This document shows positions 42,993 to 52,789 of a stretch of 64,000 bases of DNA, piece after piece. The notes below the pieces were generated by a model that was not told where the DNA came from, did not search any database, and saw nothing but the letters and a program-made list of their open reading frames with translations. The position numbers and the translations under genes are program-made. Where the stretch lies: positions 248,001 through 312,000 of the forward strand of contig NZ_JAGGPU010000001.1 in NCBI RefSeq assembly GCF_018613605.1, in the 5' to 3' direction. Every line of letters starts with the position of its first letter. Position 1 is the first letter of the stretch. The DNA comes from Pedobacter sp. ISL-64 (lineage in GTDB: Bacteria; Bacteroidota; Bacteroidia; Sphingobacteriales; Sphingobacteriaceae).

Positions 42993-45900
42993 ATGAAGAT
43001 TTACAACAACAAAATGAAATTGTTTTCATTCCTGGTATTACTTTTTGTTTCAATACTTGGTTTTTCACAGACTGCACCATTACCATATTTCCATGATACC
43101 AAAGGAAATATTGATGTTACGAATTCTGGTCAGCTTCAATTTACAGTACCGATCGATGTTCCACCTGGAGTAAAGAACATGTCTCCTAAAATTGATATTG
43201 TTTACTCCAGTGGCTCCGGGAATGGAGTTGTAGGCTATGGCGGAAGTATTAGTGGAATCACAGCAATTTCAAGGGTTGGGAAAACAATTGATAAAGATAC
43301 AGTCTCCAGAGGAGTACAATTGGATTATACAGATTATTACAGTTTTAATGGGCAGCGTCTTATTTTAAAATCCGGAGAGTATGGAAAAGATGGAGCAGAA
43401 TATATAACTGAAAAATATTCTAATATTAAAATAAAGTCAAAAGGGGCTGTCGCGTCTTTTAACGGCCCTGAATATTGGGAGGTAACTTTTGAAGATGGTT
43501 CCCAGGCATGGTATGGTGGGACAGCACCTGGAAACAGTAGTGCAAGGACGCCAATTGATTATAATATTGTAAAGTTAAAAGATAGTAATGGAAATTACAT
43601 TTCTTATACTTACGTTAGCTTAGAGAATACCTCAATTATAGACAAAATTGAATGGGGTGGAAATGAAACGCTTAACAAGCCACATTTTAATAAAATCCAG
43701 TTTAATTATGGCATAAGAACAAATGCAGAAACAGCATATATTAAGGGAGTACTTCTTTCACAATTTAGGATATTAGGATCTGTTGTAGTTTCATCCGGTG
43801 GAACCCAGTTTAAGAAATATGTTGTTACCTATAAAGGTGATGTGCAAGAGACAGGGTACAAGTATATAGATAAAATCCAGGTTTTTAATAGTAAGGATGA
43901 ACCCGCCAACCCAATTTCTTTTAATTATGAAAAATCTTATGAAGTAAATCCAGATCCTAATGTACAAGCTTGGGGTTTTGGAAGTGTTTTTAAGCTAGAT
44001 AGCGATTTTGATTTAACAGGAGATTTTGATGGTGATGGAAAGCTAGATATTATCAGATATTTTTCCACTACTGCTCCTGCAACCGTTAATGCTCCGGGAA
44101 TTCCTCAGGTTGGGTTGTATCTGATTAAAGATGTTTATGACTTCCATGCAGGTACTCCCGTATTTTTAGGAAACAGTATTTCTAAATCAGATTTAAGAAC
44201 AGCTACTGCTGTAAATATCAAAAAGAATAATTTAATATACAATAAGCAGGGATTTGTCATTTACAAAAAGGTTTCCAATGCTACCACCTCAAAAAAAGAT
44301 TTAGATCTTTTGTTTTATACTGTTTCAGAAACTAATACCCTCGCCCTGGATTTTAAAAAGACGATTTCTGATATTGACACCTATGATTATGGTGGTCTGA
44401 GTATAAATAATACCACTTCAGGCACAAGTACAACATTTATGACCATACTAGGAATTGATAATTTTGATTTTAATGGAGATGGATTAAGTGAGCTGATCTT
44501 AAGGCTAAATTACAAGATATGTACACCGAATCCTGACCCTACTACAGGTGGAGTAAATAAATATCCTGAAAATTGCACAGATTATAAAAGTTACATCGCT
44601 ATAGATCTTGACGAAAACATTCCTGGTGAAAACTGGCATTATTCATTAGCCTTTGACGATAACAATTATGCGAATTATAGAACTGGAGATTTCAACGGCG
44701 ATGGACGAATAGATTTTCTCAAGCTTGATAGTGATAAAAAACCTTACTTAATTACTTTCCCCAAAATAGATGGGCAATATCTGACATCAATCAGTGCATT
44801 TCCTACAAATAGTATATTCAATTCCTTAGGGAGTATTGCTGGATTATGGAATAAAAGTTTGGTGGGAGATTATAACGGTGATGGATTAAGTGATTTGTTT
44901 ATCGCTAAAGCGGAGGATTCAGATCTTTGGCTGGTATACTTATCTACAGGAATTGGTTTAGAAGAAAGACCAAAAACCTTTAAGATTCCTCAAAGTACAA
45001 GAACTCAAACTCAAGATGCTAATGATAATATAAGCATTGATTATCCAAGCCAATTTTTAGCTTATGATATTAATAATGATGGGAAAGATGAGCTTGTACA
45101 GTTAGGGGCTGGAAGAAATTATACGAAAGGTTGGCCGCAAGATAACCCCAATGCAATGCGATATGTCAGACGTTCTTATGAATATATTAGTGTTTTAGCC
45201 CACATGGGATTAAACCCTGACAAAAATCCACGAAGTTGTTGCGCTGGTTCTGGTTCCACAGTTTTTCTGAATACTGACAATATTGCAGATGAAGTGGCTT
45301 ATAGCGAATATGAATATGGAGGAGTAGCACTCAACTATCAGGCGGCTTCTATGATGAAGAAATTCGTCTTTATGAGTGGAAAAGGCAATCCTGACACACC
45401 ACACCTTCAAAACACAATATCTCAACCCTATTATGATATTGCAAAGGAGGGTCGTGTTGTTGGAATCACGCAGGCTGGAATCACAACCAATATAGCCTAT
45501 AAGGAGCTTGATAAGACTATCAATCCTACAATATATGATATTACTAAGGCAGAGAACTATCCTTATCTGGAATTCAGCAGAGCATCTAAAGTTATGGTAG
45601 TTGCGCAGCTTACGCAGCCAGGAGCAACCAAGGTATTAAAACAGGATTTTAAATATAGAGGTCTAGTTTCCCATATTTTAGGAAAAGGGATGATTGGTTT
45701 CCGCCAAGTAGCCCGCTCTTCTTGGTATGCTGAGGGATTTGAAAACACTAAAATCTGGTCAGGTACAGAAATAGATCCATTAAATGATGGGATTCCAGTG
45801 AAAGAGTGGTCTATCAGAACAAATAATGATGCTTTGGTATTCCCGGCAAATCTTACTGAAACGAATACTCAGCTATTAAGTTTAAAATCAACAACGTATC

Positions 45901-48900
45901 AAATTGATAAAATCTTAAATGGCCAATTAGTAACGACAGTTTCAAATGCCAACAAGGCTAAAGTGGTTACAGCGATTCTTCCAAAAACAACTAGAGGGAA
46001 AGATTTTTTAATGAATTCAATTGCTGAAACTGCACTAAACTATGGTCTATATTATTTACCTTCACAGAGTATCTCTAAAATCAATACGACCTTAGCAGTA
46101 ACAACATCTACTTATGACTATTATAACAACCCTTTAGGAATTGGCTCAGATTATTATGTAGGGCGTGTTAAGAGTAAAACAGATGTTGTGCAGGCATATG
46201 GCGATAGTAAATCTGATAAGGTAGAATATACCTATGAAAATAACAGGATAAAAACTGTAAAAAAATGGAATAGGGATAATACAGGAAATATAATAGAAAC
46301 TTATAATTATGATGGTTTCGGCAATATCACCCAGCAAGTTGTAAGTAATAGTGTCGATTCTGGAACAGAAACAACAGCTTCCCTTTATGACTCTAAAGGT
46401 AGGTTCGTTGAAAAGGCAACTGATAATTTAGGCTTAGAGACGATTATTAACTATTCTGATGCGGGCCAAATTTTAGCACAAACTGATCCATTTGGTAATG
46501 TTATCAACAATACCTACGATAATTGGGGGAAATTATTAACTTCAACCACTAATTTAGGCGGCACAACTTCCTACCAATACGATAAGGATAATAACTTCAA
46601 TGTCACTGTGACGCAAAACAGTCCTGGCAGTGATGTGTCAAAGAGTTTCACGAATAAATTGGGTCAAAGCTTTAAAGCTTCAAGCAAAGCCTTTGGCCAA
46701 GGACAGTTCGTTTCTCGAGACACACAGTATGATGAATTAGGCAGAAAAGTCAGTGAATCAGAGCCTTATTTTGAAGGACAAAATGCGACTCAGTGGAATT
46801 CTATTGTATATGATGACACGGTATTTCCTGCAAAAGTAACTACTACAGTCTTTAATGGAAAAAAGATAGAAACTACTATTACTGGCTTAACCACAACTGT
46901 TAAAGAAGTTAATGGAAATCAGAAAACAACTACCAAAACTATTGATGCCTTAAACAATGTTCGTTCAACGACAGATCCGGGAGGAACGATACAGTTTTCC
47001 TACAATGCTGCTGGACAGCAAATACTTGCTAAATATGCGGAAAATTCAGTTTCCACAAAATATGATATTTGGGGTAGAAAATCCGAATTTAATGATCCGT
47101 CCAATGGAATATATAAATATGAATATGATGGTTTAGGAAGATCTAAAAAAACAATTAGTCCAAAAGGATATAAAGAATATACGTTTAACAATTTTGGACA
47201 GCTTGTCACACAGAAAGAGTACTCCACGATAGATGCGGGACAAACGACTAATAAGACGATTACTTTCGTATACAATACAAAAGGGCTTCCTACTTCAAAA
47301 TCAGGACTGATAAAAGGGCAGAACTTTAGTTCTACTTTGACCTATGATCCAAATGGAAGACTTTTATCTTCGGTAGAGAACAGTAATGGAAAAACATACA
47401 GTCAAAAAGACATTATCTATAATAACAAAGGGAGGATTACTTCTTATGAAAAAGAACTGGTTTCCGCAGGTATTACTACTAAAGTTGCTATAGAAAATAT
47501 ATATAGTGCTTGGAATGGTGAACTTTACCAGATTAAGGATAAGAATTCGGGAAAAGTTTTATGGGAACTGAAAGAAACCAATGCAAAAGGACAAGTTAAA
47601 AGGGATAAACTTGGGGCAGTAGACATTGTGAATGACTATGACGATAATGGTTTCCTAAAGGAGATTATACATGGATCAGTGATCAAACCAAATTTGTTAA
47701 ATATCAAATATAGTTTTAACGCACTTAAAAATGAGTTAGTAAGCCGTACGACCTTAGGTGATCTTTCTATCCTGGAAACCTTTATCTATGACACTAATAA
47801 TCGTTTAGTAAGCTGGACAGATCCTGTGACAGGCAGCACTCCTTTGAATAGAAACGTTTATGATGTAAAAGGTAGAATTACGACGAACGATCAGGTTGGC
47901 GCAATTAAATTTGAAAATTCCACAAAGATTTATCAAGCAACGGGGATGACACTAAATGCTATTGGAGCACAAAATTATACTGGCGACCTGATTCAAAGTA
48001 TTGCTTACAATGAAAATAATGATCCCGTAAAGATCAATGGAGAGAAAAACAGGGTAAGTTTTGACTATGGTCTGAGCAATACGCGCCAGTACGTAGACAT
48101 CACCAAACTTAAACAAATAGGAATTCCTGGTGACGGCGGTGGCGGCACAGGGTCTAGTGCACCCGCATCTGGAGACTCAGAACCACTTCCACCTGTCTGG
48201 CAAACTACTTTTACTAAGACTTATAGTGAAGGTGGAGATTTTGAAGTAATTAGGAATCAAAGCACAGGTGAGGAAAAACATGTTATATATATTGAAGGTA
48301 ATCCTTATGAATCAAGTATCGTATATGTCAAAAATTTTAGCGAAACCAATGGTTCTTATAAATTCCTTCACAAGGATTATGTAGGAAGCGTCCTTGCCAT
48401 TAGTGATGAAGCAGGCAATAGGCTGGAGCAAAGACATTATGATGCATGGGGGAATTTCACTCATCTCAAAGTTGGCAATGGAGCGATTACCATAGATAAA
48501 GCAACTATTGCTGATTACGTATTGCTTATTGATAGAGGTTATACAGGTCATGAACATTTTATGAATGTAGGTATCATCCATATGAATGGACGATTATATG
48601 ATCCTTTACTTCGAAGATTCTTAAATGCCGATGAAAATATACAAGATCCATCCAATACCCAGAATTACAATAAGTATGGATATGTAATGAATAATCCATT
48701 GATGTACAATGATCCTAATGGTGAATGGTTGTTTCTTGCAGGCGCTTTAATTGGAGGATATTTAAGCGGTGTTCAGGCGAATGGTTCATGGAATCCTGCG
48801 AAATGGGATTGGAAAAACAATTGGAGTGCAATATTGGGAGGTGCACTTGGTGGAGCTGCTATTTCTGGAGCTTTAGGAAACATTGTAAATAACGCAGGTG

Positions 48901-49691
48901 CTATCAAAAACGTCTTACCTGGAATCATATCCGGTGGTTTAAATTCTGCTTTTACTGGTTCTAATTTCCTTGGTGGAATGGTAGGAGGAATAACATACAC
49001 AGGAAATGTGTTTAATAATAAGATGACGTCTACAGATGGCCTTAATGCCGGATATAAATATATTATTTCTCCGGGATTTAATGAAGAGGGCGAAACTGAA
49101 AATTATTTCCAAATGGCAGGATTCGGCCAGTATGGTGCTGGTGGAGGTACAAAGCCGCCATTCTCGCAGGACGAAATCGGACATTTAGCGTCAGCCGGAA
49201 TTATATCGGCAGTTACTGCAAGAGTATTAATGGGTGCTATTGCTGTCGAAGGTGCCGGAGCGGGTGTTATTGGAGCTGGCGGTGGCCTCACTTGGTCATC
49301 GGCAGTTGGAACCGGGACAGCAATAATTGCGAGAACATTTGCTTTAGGACTATTATTATCTGTAAGGGGTGATAGTTCTGGCCCACCAAAAGCATATGTT
49401 TATACAATCATGGGTAAAGAAGATATCGCTAAATTTGGAGTAACAAGAGCGCAAGATCCTGATGGCAGACCACAGAATCAGATTCCGAAATTAAATAGAA
49501 GGTACGCTGGAGATGGACCGCATAATTGGATGTATCTTCATACAGGTGTTAGCGAAATGGAGGCATTTGTATTTGAGAAATATTATGTGTGGCAATATTG
49601 GCAAGTTCATAATAAAATGCCTTATGCTCAGAAATATCCAAAAGCCGATGCTGTAACAAGGTTTTTAATGGACTATCTTAAATTAAAATAA
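42993..49691 (+). CDS. SpvB/FG-GAP/RHS polymorphic toxin, GIY-YIG/URI-like tip
   Basis: This 2232-aa exported toxin has a signal peptide (FLVLLFVSILGFSQ), then an SpvB-like domain (QFTVPIDVPPGVKNMSPKID). FG-GAP-type motifs follow (DFDGDGKLDI, DFNGDGLSEL, DFNGDGRIDF, DYNGDGLSDL, DINNDGKDEL), then YD repeats and the RHS core (HKDYVGSVLAIS, NGRLYDPLLRRFLNADE). The core ends at DPNGEW (about residue 1905). The tip (about 325 aa) starts with Gly-rich hydrophobic stretches. Its last 100 residues carry YVYTIM...KFGVTR..., a distal Arg and EMEAFVFEKYY, which fits the GIY-YIG/URI nuclease order. The DNase call is inferred from these motifs. There is no T9SS tail. It is more AT-rich than the first RHS gene. 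The stop overlaps the next start (TAATG). Confidence 0.88.
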   Translation: MKIYNNKMKLFSFLVLLFVSILGFSQTAPLPYFHDTKGNIDVTNSGQLQFTVPIDVPPGVKNMSPKIDIVYSSGSGNGVVGYGGSISGITAISRVGKTIDKDTVSRGVQLDYTDYYSFNGQRLILKSGEYGKDGAEYITEKYSNIKIKSKGAVASFNGPEYWEVTFEDGSQAWYGGTAPGNSSARTPIDYNIVKLKDSNGNYISYTYVSLENTSIIDKIEWGGNETLNKPHFNKIQFNYGIRTNAETAYIKGVLLSQFRILGSVVVSSGGTQFKKYVVTYKGDVQETGYKYIDKIQVFNSKDEPANPISFNYEKSYEVNPDPNVQAWGFGSVFKLDSDFDLTGDFDGDGKLDIIRYFSTTAPATVNAPGIPQVGLYLIKDVYDFHAGTPVFLGNSISKSDLRTATAVNIKKNNLIYNKQGFVIYKKVSNATTSKKDLDLLFYTVSETNTLALDFKKTISDIDTYDYGGLSINNTTSGTSTTFMTILGIDNFDFNGDGLSELILRLNYKICTPNPDPTTGGVNKYPENCTDYKSYIAIDLDENIPGENWHYSLAFDDNNYANYRTGDFNGDGRIDFLKLDSDKKPYLITFPKIDGQYLTSISAFPTNSIFNSLGSIAGLWNKSLVGDYNGDGLSDLFIAKAEDSDLWLVYLSTGIGLEERPKTFKIPQSTRTQTQDANDNISIDYPSQFLAYDINNDGKDELVQLGAGRNYTKGWPQDNPNAMRYVRRSYEYISVLAHMGLNPDKNPRSCCAGSGSTVFLNTDNIADEVAYSEYEYGGVALNYQAASMMKKFVFMSGKGNPDTPHLQNTISQPYYDIAKEGRVVGITQAGITTNIAYKELDKTINPTIYDITKAENYPYLEFSRASKVMVVAQLTQPGATKVLKQDFKYRGLVSHILGKGMIGFRQVARSSWYAEGFENTKIWSGTEIDPLNDGIPVKEWSIRTNNDALVFPANLTETNTQLLSLKSTTYQIDKILNGQLVTTVSNANKAKVVTAILPKTTRGKDFLMNSIAETALNYGLYYLPSQSISKINTTLAVTTSTYDYYNNPLGIGSDYYVGRVKSKTDVVQAYGDSKSDKVEYTYENNRIKTVKKWNRDNTGNIIETYNYDGFGNITQQVVSNSVDSGTETTASLYDSKGRFVEKATDNLGLETIINYSDAGQILAQTDPFGNVINNTYDNWGKLLTSTTNLGGTTSYQYDKDNNFNVTVTQNSPGSDVSKSFTNKLGQSFKASSKAFGQGQFVSRDTQYDELGRKVSESEPYFEGQNATQWNSIVYDDTVFPAKVTTTVFNGKKIETTITGLTTTVKEVNGNQKTTTKTIDALNNVRSTTDPGGTIQFSYNAAGQQILAKYAENSVSTKYDIWGRKSEFNDPSNGIYKYEYDGLGRSKKTISPKGYKEYTFNNFGQLVTQKEYSTIDAGQTTNKTITFVYNTKGLPTSKSGLIKGQNFSSTLTYDPNGRLLSSVENSNGKTYSQKDIIYNNKGRITSYEKELVSAGITTKVAIENIYSAWNGELYQIKDKNSGKVLWELKETNAKGQVKRDKLGAVDIVNDYDDNGFLKEIIHGSVIKPNLLNIKYSFNALKNELVSRTTLGDLSILETFIYDTNNRLVSWTDPVTGSTPLNRNVYDVKGRITTNDQVGAIKFENSTKIYQATGMTLNAIGAQNYTGDLIQSIAYNENNDPVKINGEKNRVSFDYGLSNTRQYVDITKLKQIGIPGDGGGGTGSSAPASGDSEPLPPVWQTTFTKTYSEGGDFEVIRNQSTGEEKHVIYIEGNPYESSIVYVKNFSETNGSYKFLHKDYVGSVLAISDEAGNRLEQRHYDAWGNFTHLKVGNGAITIDKATIADYVLLIDRGYTGHEHFMNVGIIHMNGRLYDPLLRRFLNADENIQDPSNTQNYNKYGYVMNNPLMYNDPNGEWLFLAGALIGGYLSGVQANGSWNPAKWDWKNNWSAILGGALGGAAISGALGNIVNNAGAIKNVLPGIISGGLNSAFTGSNFLGGMVGGITYTGNVFNNKMTSTDGLNAGYKYIISPGFNEEGETENYFQMAGFGQYGAGGGTKPPFSQDEIGHLASAGIISAVTARVLMGAIAVEGAGAGVIGAGGGLTWSSAVGTGTAIIARTFALGLLLSVRGDSSGPPKAYVYTIMGKEDIAKFGVTRAQDPDGRPQNQIPKLNRRYAGDGPHNWMYLHTGVSEMEAFVFEKYYVWQYWQVHNKMPYAQKYPKADAVTRFLMDYLKLK

Positions 49692-50383
49692 TGAGAAATA
49701 TTTGGTTTACAATTTATTCATCAACTAAAGATGATACTAAATTTATTGGGTTACAAAATTATAGAACATTACTTGAAATGTTACTTATACCCGCTATCCA
49801 AGATAAAATCAGTAGGGATAAAAAGATTCAAAAATATATGTTAATGTTTTCAAATAGTATAGAAGACGATAATATTGAGCTTTTTAAAGATTTGCATTAC
49901 GAAAAAAAAGTTAATGATGGAATTGTCAATCTTTATATATCTACAAAACATATAGAATGGAACAAGCTTACTGAGCAAGAAAAAAAAGATTTTCTAATAG
50001 AAAAATGGAAAATTCTTTTTAACAATCTTTCCGATGATTATTTCCTAACTGATAAATCGGAAGTAATCAAGTCTTTAGAGGAGCTTAGGGAAAAAGATTG
50101 GAAGATAACCAGTTCTCCACTCAAGAAAAAACTAAAGTACAACAAGGAGGTCTATACCATTGTTATGGACATTTCTGCAGAAAAGACCGAATTGGCTTTG
50201 GTTAGAGATTCTGACGGTAAGCGGTTTGCACTTAAAGATTTTGAAACTTCGAAGATACAGACAGATGCCAATTTTAAAAATTTTAAATTAGATGGTGATA
50301 TTTTGACGTTTGTATACAGTAATATCTTTAATACAATGTTCGAATCTCCTGCAATCTTCGATTTAAAAGAATTAATACAATAA
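49691..50383 (+). CDS. Putative immunity protein to the second RHS toxin
   Basis: This 230-aa cytoplasmic protein (no signal or membrane segment) starts in the TAATG overlap with the toxin stop. It has a helical N-terminal half, Lys/Asp rich, and a beta-rich C-terminal half with YTIVMDISAEKTELALVRDS. A cytoplasmic partner is what one expects for a nuclease tip, in contrast to the lipoprotein behind the first toxin. I do not recognise the family. The transcript ends at the strong terminator 8 bp later. Confidence 0.65.
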   Translation: MRNIWFTIYSSTKDDTKFIGLQNYRTLLEMLLIPAIQDKISRDKKIQKYMLMFSNSIEDDNIELFKDLHYEKKVNDGIVNLYISTKHIEWNKLTEQEKKDFLIEKWKILFNNLSDDYFLTDKSEVIKSLEELREKDWKITSSPLKKKLKYNKEVYTIVMDISAEKTELALVRDSDGKRFALKDFETSKIQTDANFKNFKLDGDILTFVYSNIFNTMFESPAIFDLKELIQ

Positions 50384-50390
50384 CCTATCA

Positions 50391-50421
50391 ACAAGGGCAG
50401 GAATTCCTGCCTTTGTTTTTT
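50391..50421 (+). terminator. Strong terminator after the toxin/immunity pair
   Basis: The 11-bp stem has arms ACAAGGGCAGG/CCTGCCTTTGT (one G-T pair), loop AATT, followed by TTTTT. It closes the second toxin/immunity message and separates it from the following orphan genes. Confidence 0.9.
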
Positions 50422-50444
50422 ACAAGAACAAATAGAACTAAACT

Positions 50445-51023
50445 ATGAGAAAATTGATACATATCTTAATAATTGCCACATGCATGTTTTCCTTTAAAAT
50501 TTGTAGTGGTCAAGATTCACCAAAGTATAAAGAAATAGAATGGAAGAATGGAAGCGAAGCTGCAAAAAAGATAATGGTTAGTAGTTTTTATTATGATCCT
50601 TTGGATGCGTGGTCACCTTTTGGAAATGATACTGGTAGTGATATCTATTACTTATATAGTGATTGGAAAAATGATCATCCAAATAGGAATGTAAGGGAAT
50701 TTTTAAACGAGGAACTTGTAAGCTCGGGCTACCCATGGTTTGATATTTACATGGACGGTAAGGACCCTGAAAGATTAAAAAGGTTAGTTAGTACAATGAC
50801 TAATCAATATATTGATCTAGGTAGGATAGATGACAAAATAATTTCATTAGCATTTACTCAGTTATTTTTAGAGGGTAAAATTGAACCCGAAGTGAAAAAA
50901 TGGGCAGAGGCTGCTTTTAGTAGAGAGAAGATATATCTTGATTTTTGGAACGGAGAGGAAGGAGAAAAAGTAGAAAGAGAAAAGCGTATGAATCAGCTAT
51001 TGGCAGATTTACTCAAGGGCTAA
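50445..51023 (+). CDS. Exported hypothetical protein downstream of RHS immunity
   Basis: This 192-aa protein has a signal peptide (LIIATCMFSFKICSGQ) followed by an acidic helical domain with NGSEAAKKIMVSSFYYDPLD near its start and a final Glu/Lys-rich helix. I do not recognise the family. Exported proteins in the graveyard behind RHS genes are often spare immunity proteins. It may have its own promoter in the 30 bp after the terminator. Confidence 0.5.
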   Translation: MRKLIHILIIATCMFSFKICSGQDSPKYKEIEWKNGSEAAKKIMVSSFYYDPLDAWSPFGNDTGSDIYYLYSDWKNDHPNRNVREFLNEELVSSGYPWFDIYMDGKDPERLKRLVSTMTNQYIDLGRIDDKIISLAFTQLFLEGKIEPEVKKWAEAAFSREKIYLDFWNGEEGEKVEREKRMNQLLADLLKG

Positions 51024-51069
51024 CATCATTAAGACGTTAATTGTAGAGTTAAAAAAGATAAAGTTAGAA

Positions 51070-51660
51070 ATGAGAAGTATAGTAATAGCATTATTAATCT
51101 TTCTGAGTACAGGAATGTTTGGACAAGAAAATGTAAATAGTCAGCTAAAAAAGCTTTTCTTAGATTTAGAAATAAATCTACCCCCTAAACTTATGGTAGG
51201 GTATTCTTCGTTGACGTTTGAATGGTCAATTAGAAAAGGAATAAGCTGGGATAAAGATAAGCCGGACAGCGAGGATACACACATCTTTAATACTAGGCTA
51301 TCGGAAAATCCATTTATTACTGGGCCAATTAAGGAGGGGCAGATTTCCCTTATTCAAACAAACAAAGAAATGGAACAGGGGAGATATTCAATACATCAAA
51401 AAGTTGTGTTTTATAATGCAGATGATATGATTAATGAATACAACAATTCAACTTCCCTATTCGAAAAATTTGGATACAAAATTAAAACCAGCACTATACA
51501 AAACGAGAATTTTGAAACAAAATTTGAACTTACAGAAATTTTGATGGAAAATGAATCCAAGAAGTGTAAACTAACTATTAGTTATTCAGTCCCTGCTAAA
51601 AAAGAAAAAGTTAAGGAATATTCACTTGTGTTTGTTTTTACTAACATTGAGCCTGAATAA
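51070..51660 (+). CDS. Exported hypothetical protein in RHS cargo block
   Basis: This 196-aa protein has a signal peptide (IALLIFLSTGMFGQ) and a beta-rich rest (YSIHQKVVFYNADDMINEYN, KKCKLTISYSVPAKKEKVKE). No family was recognised. It follows the preceding gene by 46 bp and may be a further orphan immunity protein for an envelope-directed toxin. The in-frame sequence after its stop resembles a toxin-tip remnant. Confidence 0.5.
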   Translation: MRSIVIALLIFLSTGMFGQENVNSQLKKLFLDLEINLPPKLMVGYSSLTFEWSIRKGISWDKDKPDSEDTHIFNTRLSENPFITGPIKEGQISLIQTNKEMEQGRYSIHQKVVFYNADDMINEYNNSTSLFEKFGYKIKTSTIQNENFETKFELTEILMENESKKCKLTISYSVPAKKEKVKEYSLVFVFTNIEPE

Positions 51661-51880
51661 AATCATTATAAAATTCCGCCGACATCAAATATTAGGACCT
51701 TATGGAATCCAGGGAAACTGAATTTGGCAATAGTAAATTCCCTTGATAGTGTTAATGGTGATATCCTTAATTTGAAAAGATACCAAAGACCAGAGACGGA
51801 ACAATTCCTTTATAAATTGATCATCTTATGATTGGGTTAGAAACAATGGATATCCGGTGCAGGTAGTCAGAAAAAAATAA
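51661..51880 (+). pseudogene. Orphan RHS toxin-tip remnant before DUF4304
   Basis: The frame starting at 51661 reads NHYKIPPTSNIRTLWNPGKL, then NLAIVNSLDSVNGDILNLKR and QRPETEQFLYKLI, then a stop near 51828. The next frame continues as YDWVRNNGYPVQVVRKK to TAA at 51878-51880. One lost or gained base near 51828-51836 joins them. With no start and a stop in front of it, this looks like the C-terminal end of a toxin tip left behind by module exchange. The following gene, DUF4304, would be its immunity partner. The family of the tip is not known. Confidence 0.55.
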
Positions 51881-51888
51881 TATAAATT

Positions 51889-52494
51889 ATGGACATTTTT
51901 AAAGAACTTATCAAACAAATTTCACCTTTTTTAAAGCAAATGAAATTTGTTAAAAAAAGAAATACATTTTACTTAAAATCGGATAAAAACTTTGGCATTA
52001 TTAACTTTCAGAAAAGCAGGGAAAGTACTAATGATTTAGTCAGGTTAACTATTAATTTTGGAATTTATTCCGATATTTTGGGTGAAATGGATAATGTATT
52101 TGACGGTTCTCACCCTGATGTAGAAGATTGCCATTGGTCAGCAAGAGTTGGAGCATTTATGCCTGGGATGCCTGATTACTGGCGGGAAATTGGAGTATCA
52201 GATGATCTTACTAATGTAACATTAGACGTTATAGCTAGCATTCAAAATCTGATATTACCGGAAATCAATAAACGTTTATCTGATGAAGATTTAATCAATA
52301 ATTGGATAAACAGAGATTTTACAGGTACTACTGAAATAGGTAGATTTAAATATTTAACTACTCTCATAAAAAAAAAAGGCGATTTAGAAACTTTAAATCA
52401 AGTTGTCGAAGACTTTATGCAGCAATCAGTGGGCAAACCGAATGCAAGTATAGCAATGGAGCATCTAAAAGAGATAGATTATAATAAGTCATAA
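51889..52494 (+). CDS. DUF4304 protein, probable orphan immunity protein
   Basis: This 201-aa cytoplasmic protein has a DUF4304-like N-terminal domain: FLKQMKFVKKRNTFYLKSDK, then GIINFQKSRESTNDLVRLTI and NFGI. DUF4304 is a family found near polymorphic toxins and predicted to be an immunity domain. Its start is 9 bp after the end of a toxin-tip remnant and no intact cognate toxin is present. It therefore may protect against siblings that still carry that toxin. Family assignment is fairly sure and the role is inferred. Confidence 0.7.
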   Translation: MDIFKELIKQISPFLKQMKFVKKRNTFYLKSDKNFGIINFQKSRESTNDLVRLTINFGIYSDILGEMDNVFDGSHPDVEDCHWSARVGAFMPGMPDYWREIGVSDDLTNVTLDVIASIQNLILPEINKRLSDEDLINNWINRDFTGTTEIGRFKYLTTLIKKKGDLETLNQVVEDFMQQSVGKPNASIAMEHLKEIDYNKS

Positions 52495-52585
52495 TGCTAT
52501 AACGATTGAAGAGCCGAAAAACCATATAACCCTAGACAAGCAAAAGCTGGAGGAAATCAATTACAAAAAGAAAAGGCAAATTTAA
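52493..52585 (+). pseudogene. Second toxin-tail fragment after DUF4304
   Basis: A 30-codon stretch in another frame reads NAITIEEPKNHITLDKQKLE, then EINYKKKRQI and stop. It has no start and overlaps the end of the DUF4304 gene by 2 bases. The composition is that of a coding tail. It may be the end of a further displaced tip, but could be chance. Confidence 0.3.
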
Positions 52586-52622
52586 CAAGCAAAGCCACCT
52601 GCATGGTGGCTTTGCTTGTTTT
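52584..52622 (+). terminator. Very strong terminator at the end of the RHS cargo block
   Basis: The 16-bp perfect stem AACAAGCAAAGCCACC/GGTGGCTTTGCTTGTT has a 5-nt loop and is followed by TTAG. It is the last feature before the base-composition and gene-content change at 52.7 kb, and may mark the edge of the cargo. Confidence 0.9.
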
Positions 52623-52695
52623 AGATAGTCCATAATCCGGATAAGTATTTTTTCTAACTGGCCTGAGGAATATCTTTTGTGTTACATTTGTTGAT

Positions 52696-52719
52696 TTAAT
52701 TCTCATTAATGAGAATTAA
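52696..52719. promoter_or_regulatory. 24-bp perfect palindrome upstream of the AraC gene
   Basis: TTAATTCTCATT followed by AATGAGAATTAA reads identically on both strands. It lies about 70 bp before the AraC-type start codon and 75 bp after the cargo-block terminator. It is a candidate operator for that regulator or another dimer. A recombination site is a second possibility, as this is the junction between ICE-like and locus-type sequence. Confidence 0.6.
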
Positions 52720-52789
52720 TTTGATATTGTAAATTAAATGGATTACATTGACTTTTTGTTTAGTTTTTCTAAATCAGAAAGGTACGCTC

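Noticed and set aside
15331..49691. T9SS sorting tail on the large RHS proteins
   Set aside because: The ends of both RHS proteins were checked and show toxin tips (ending NQFSSW and MDYLKLK), not the conserved tail with an FPNP-type start and G-x-Y strand.
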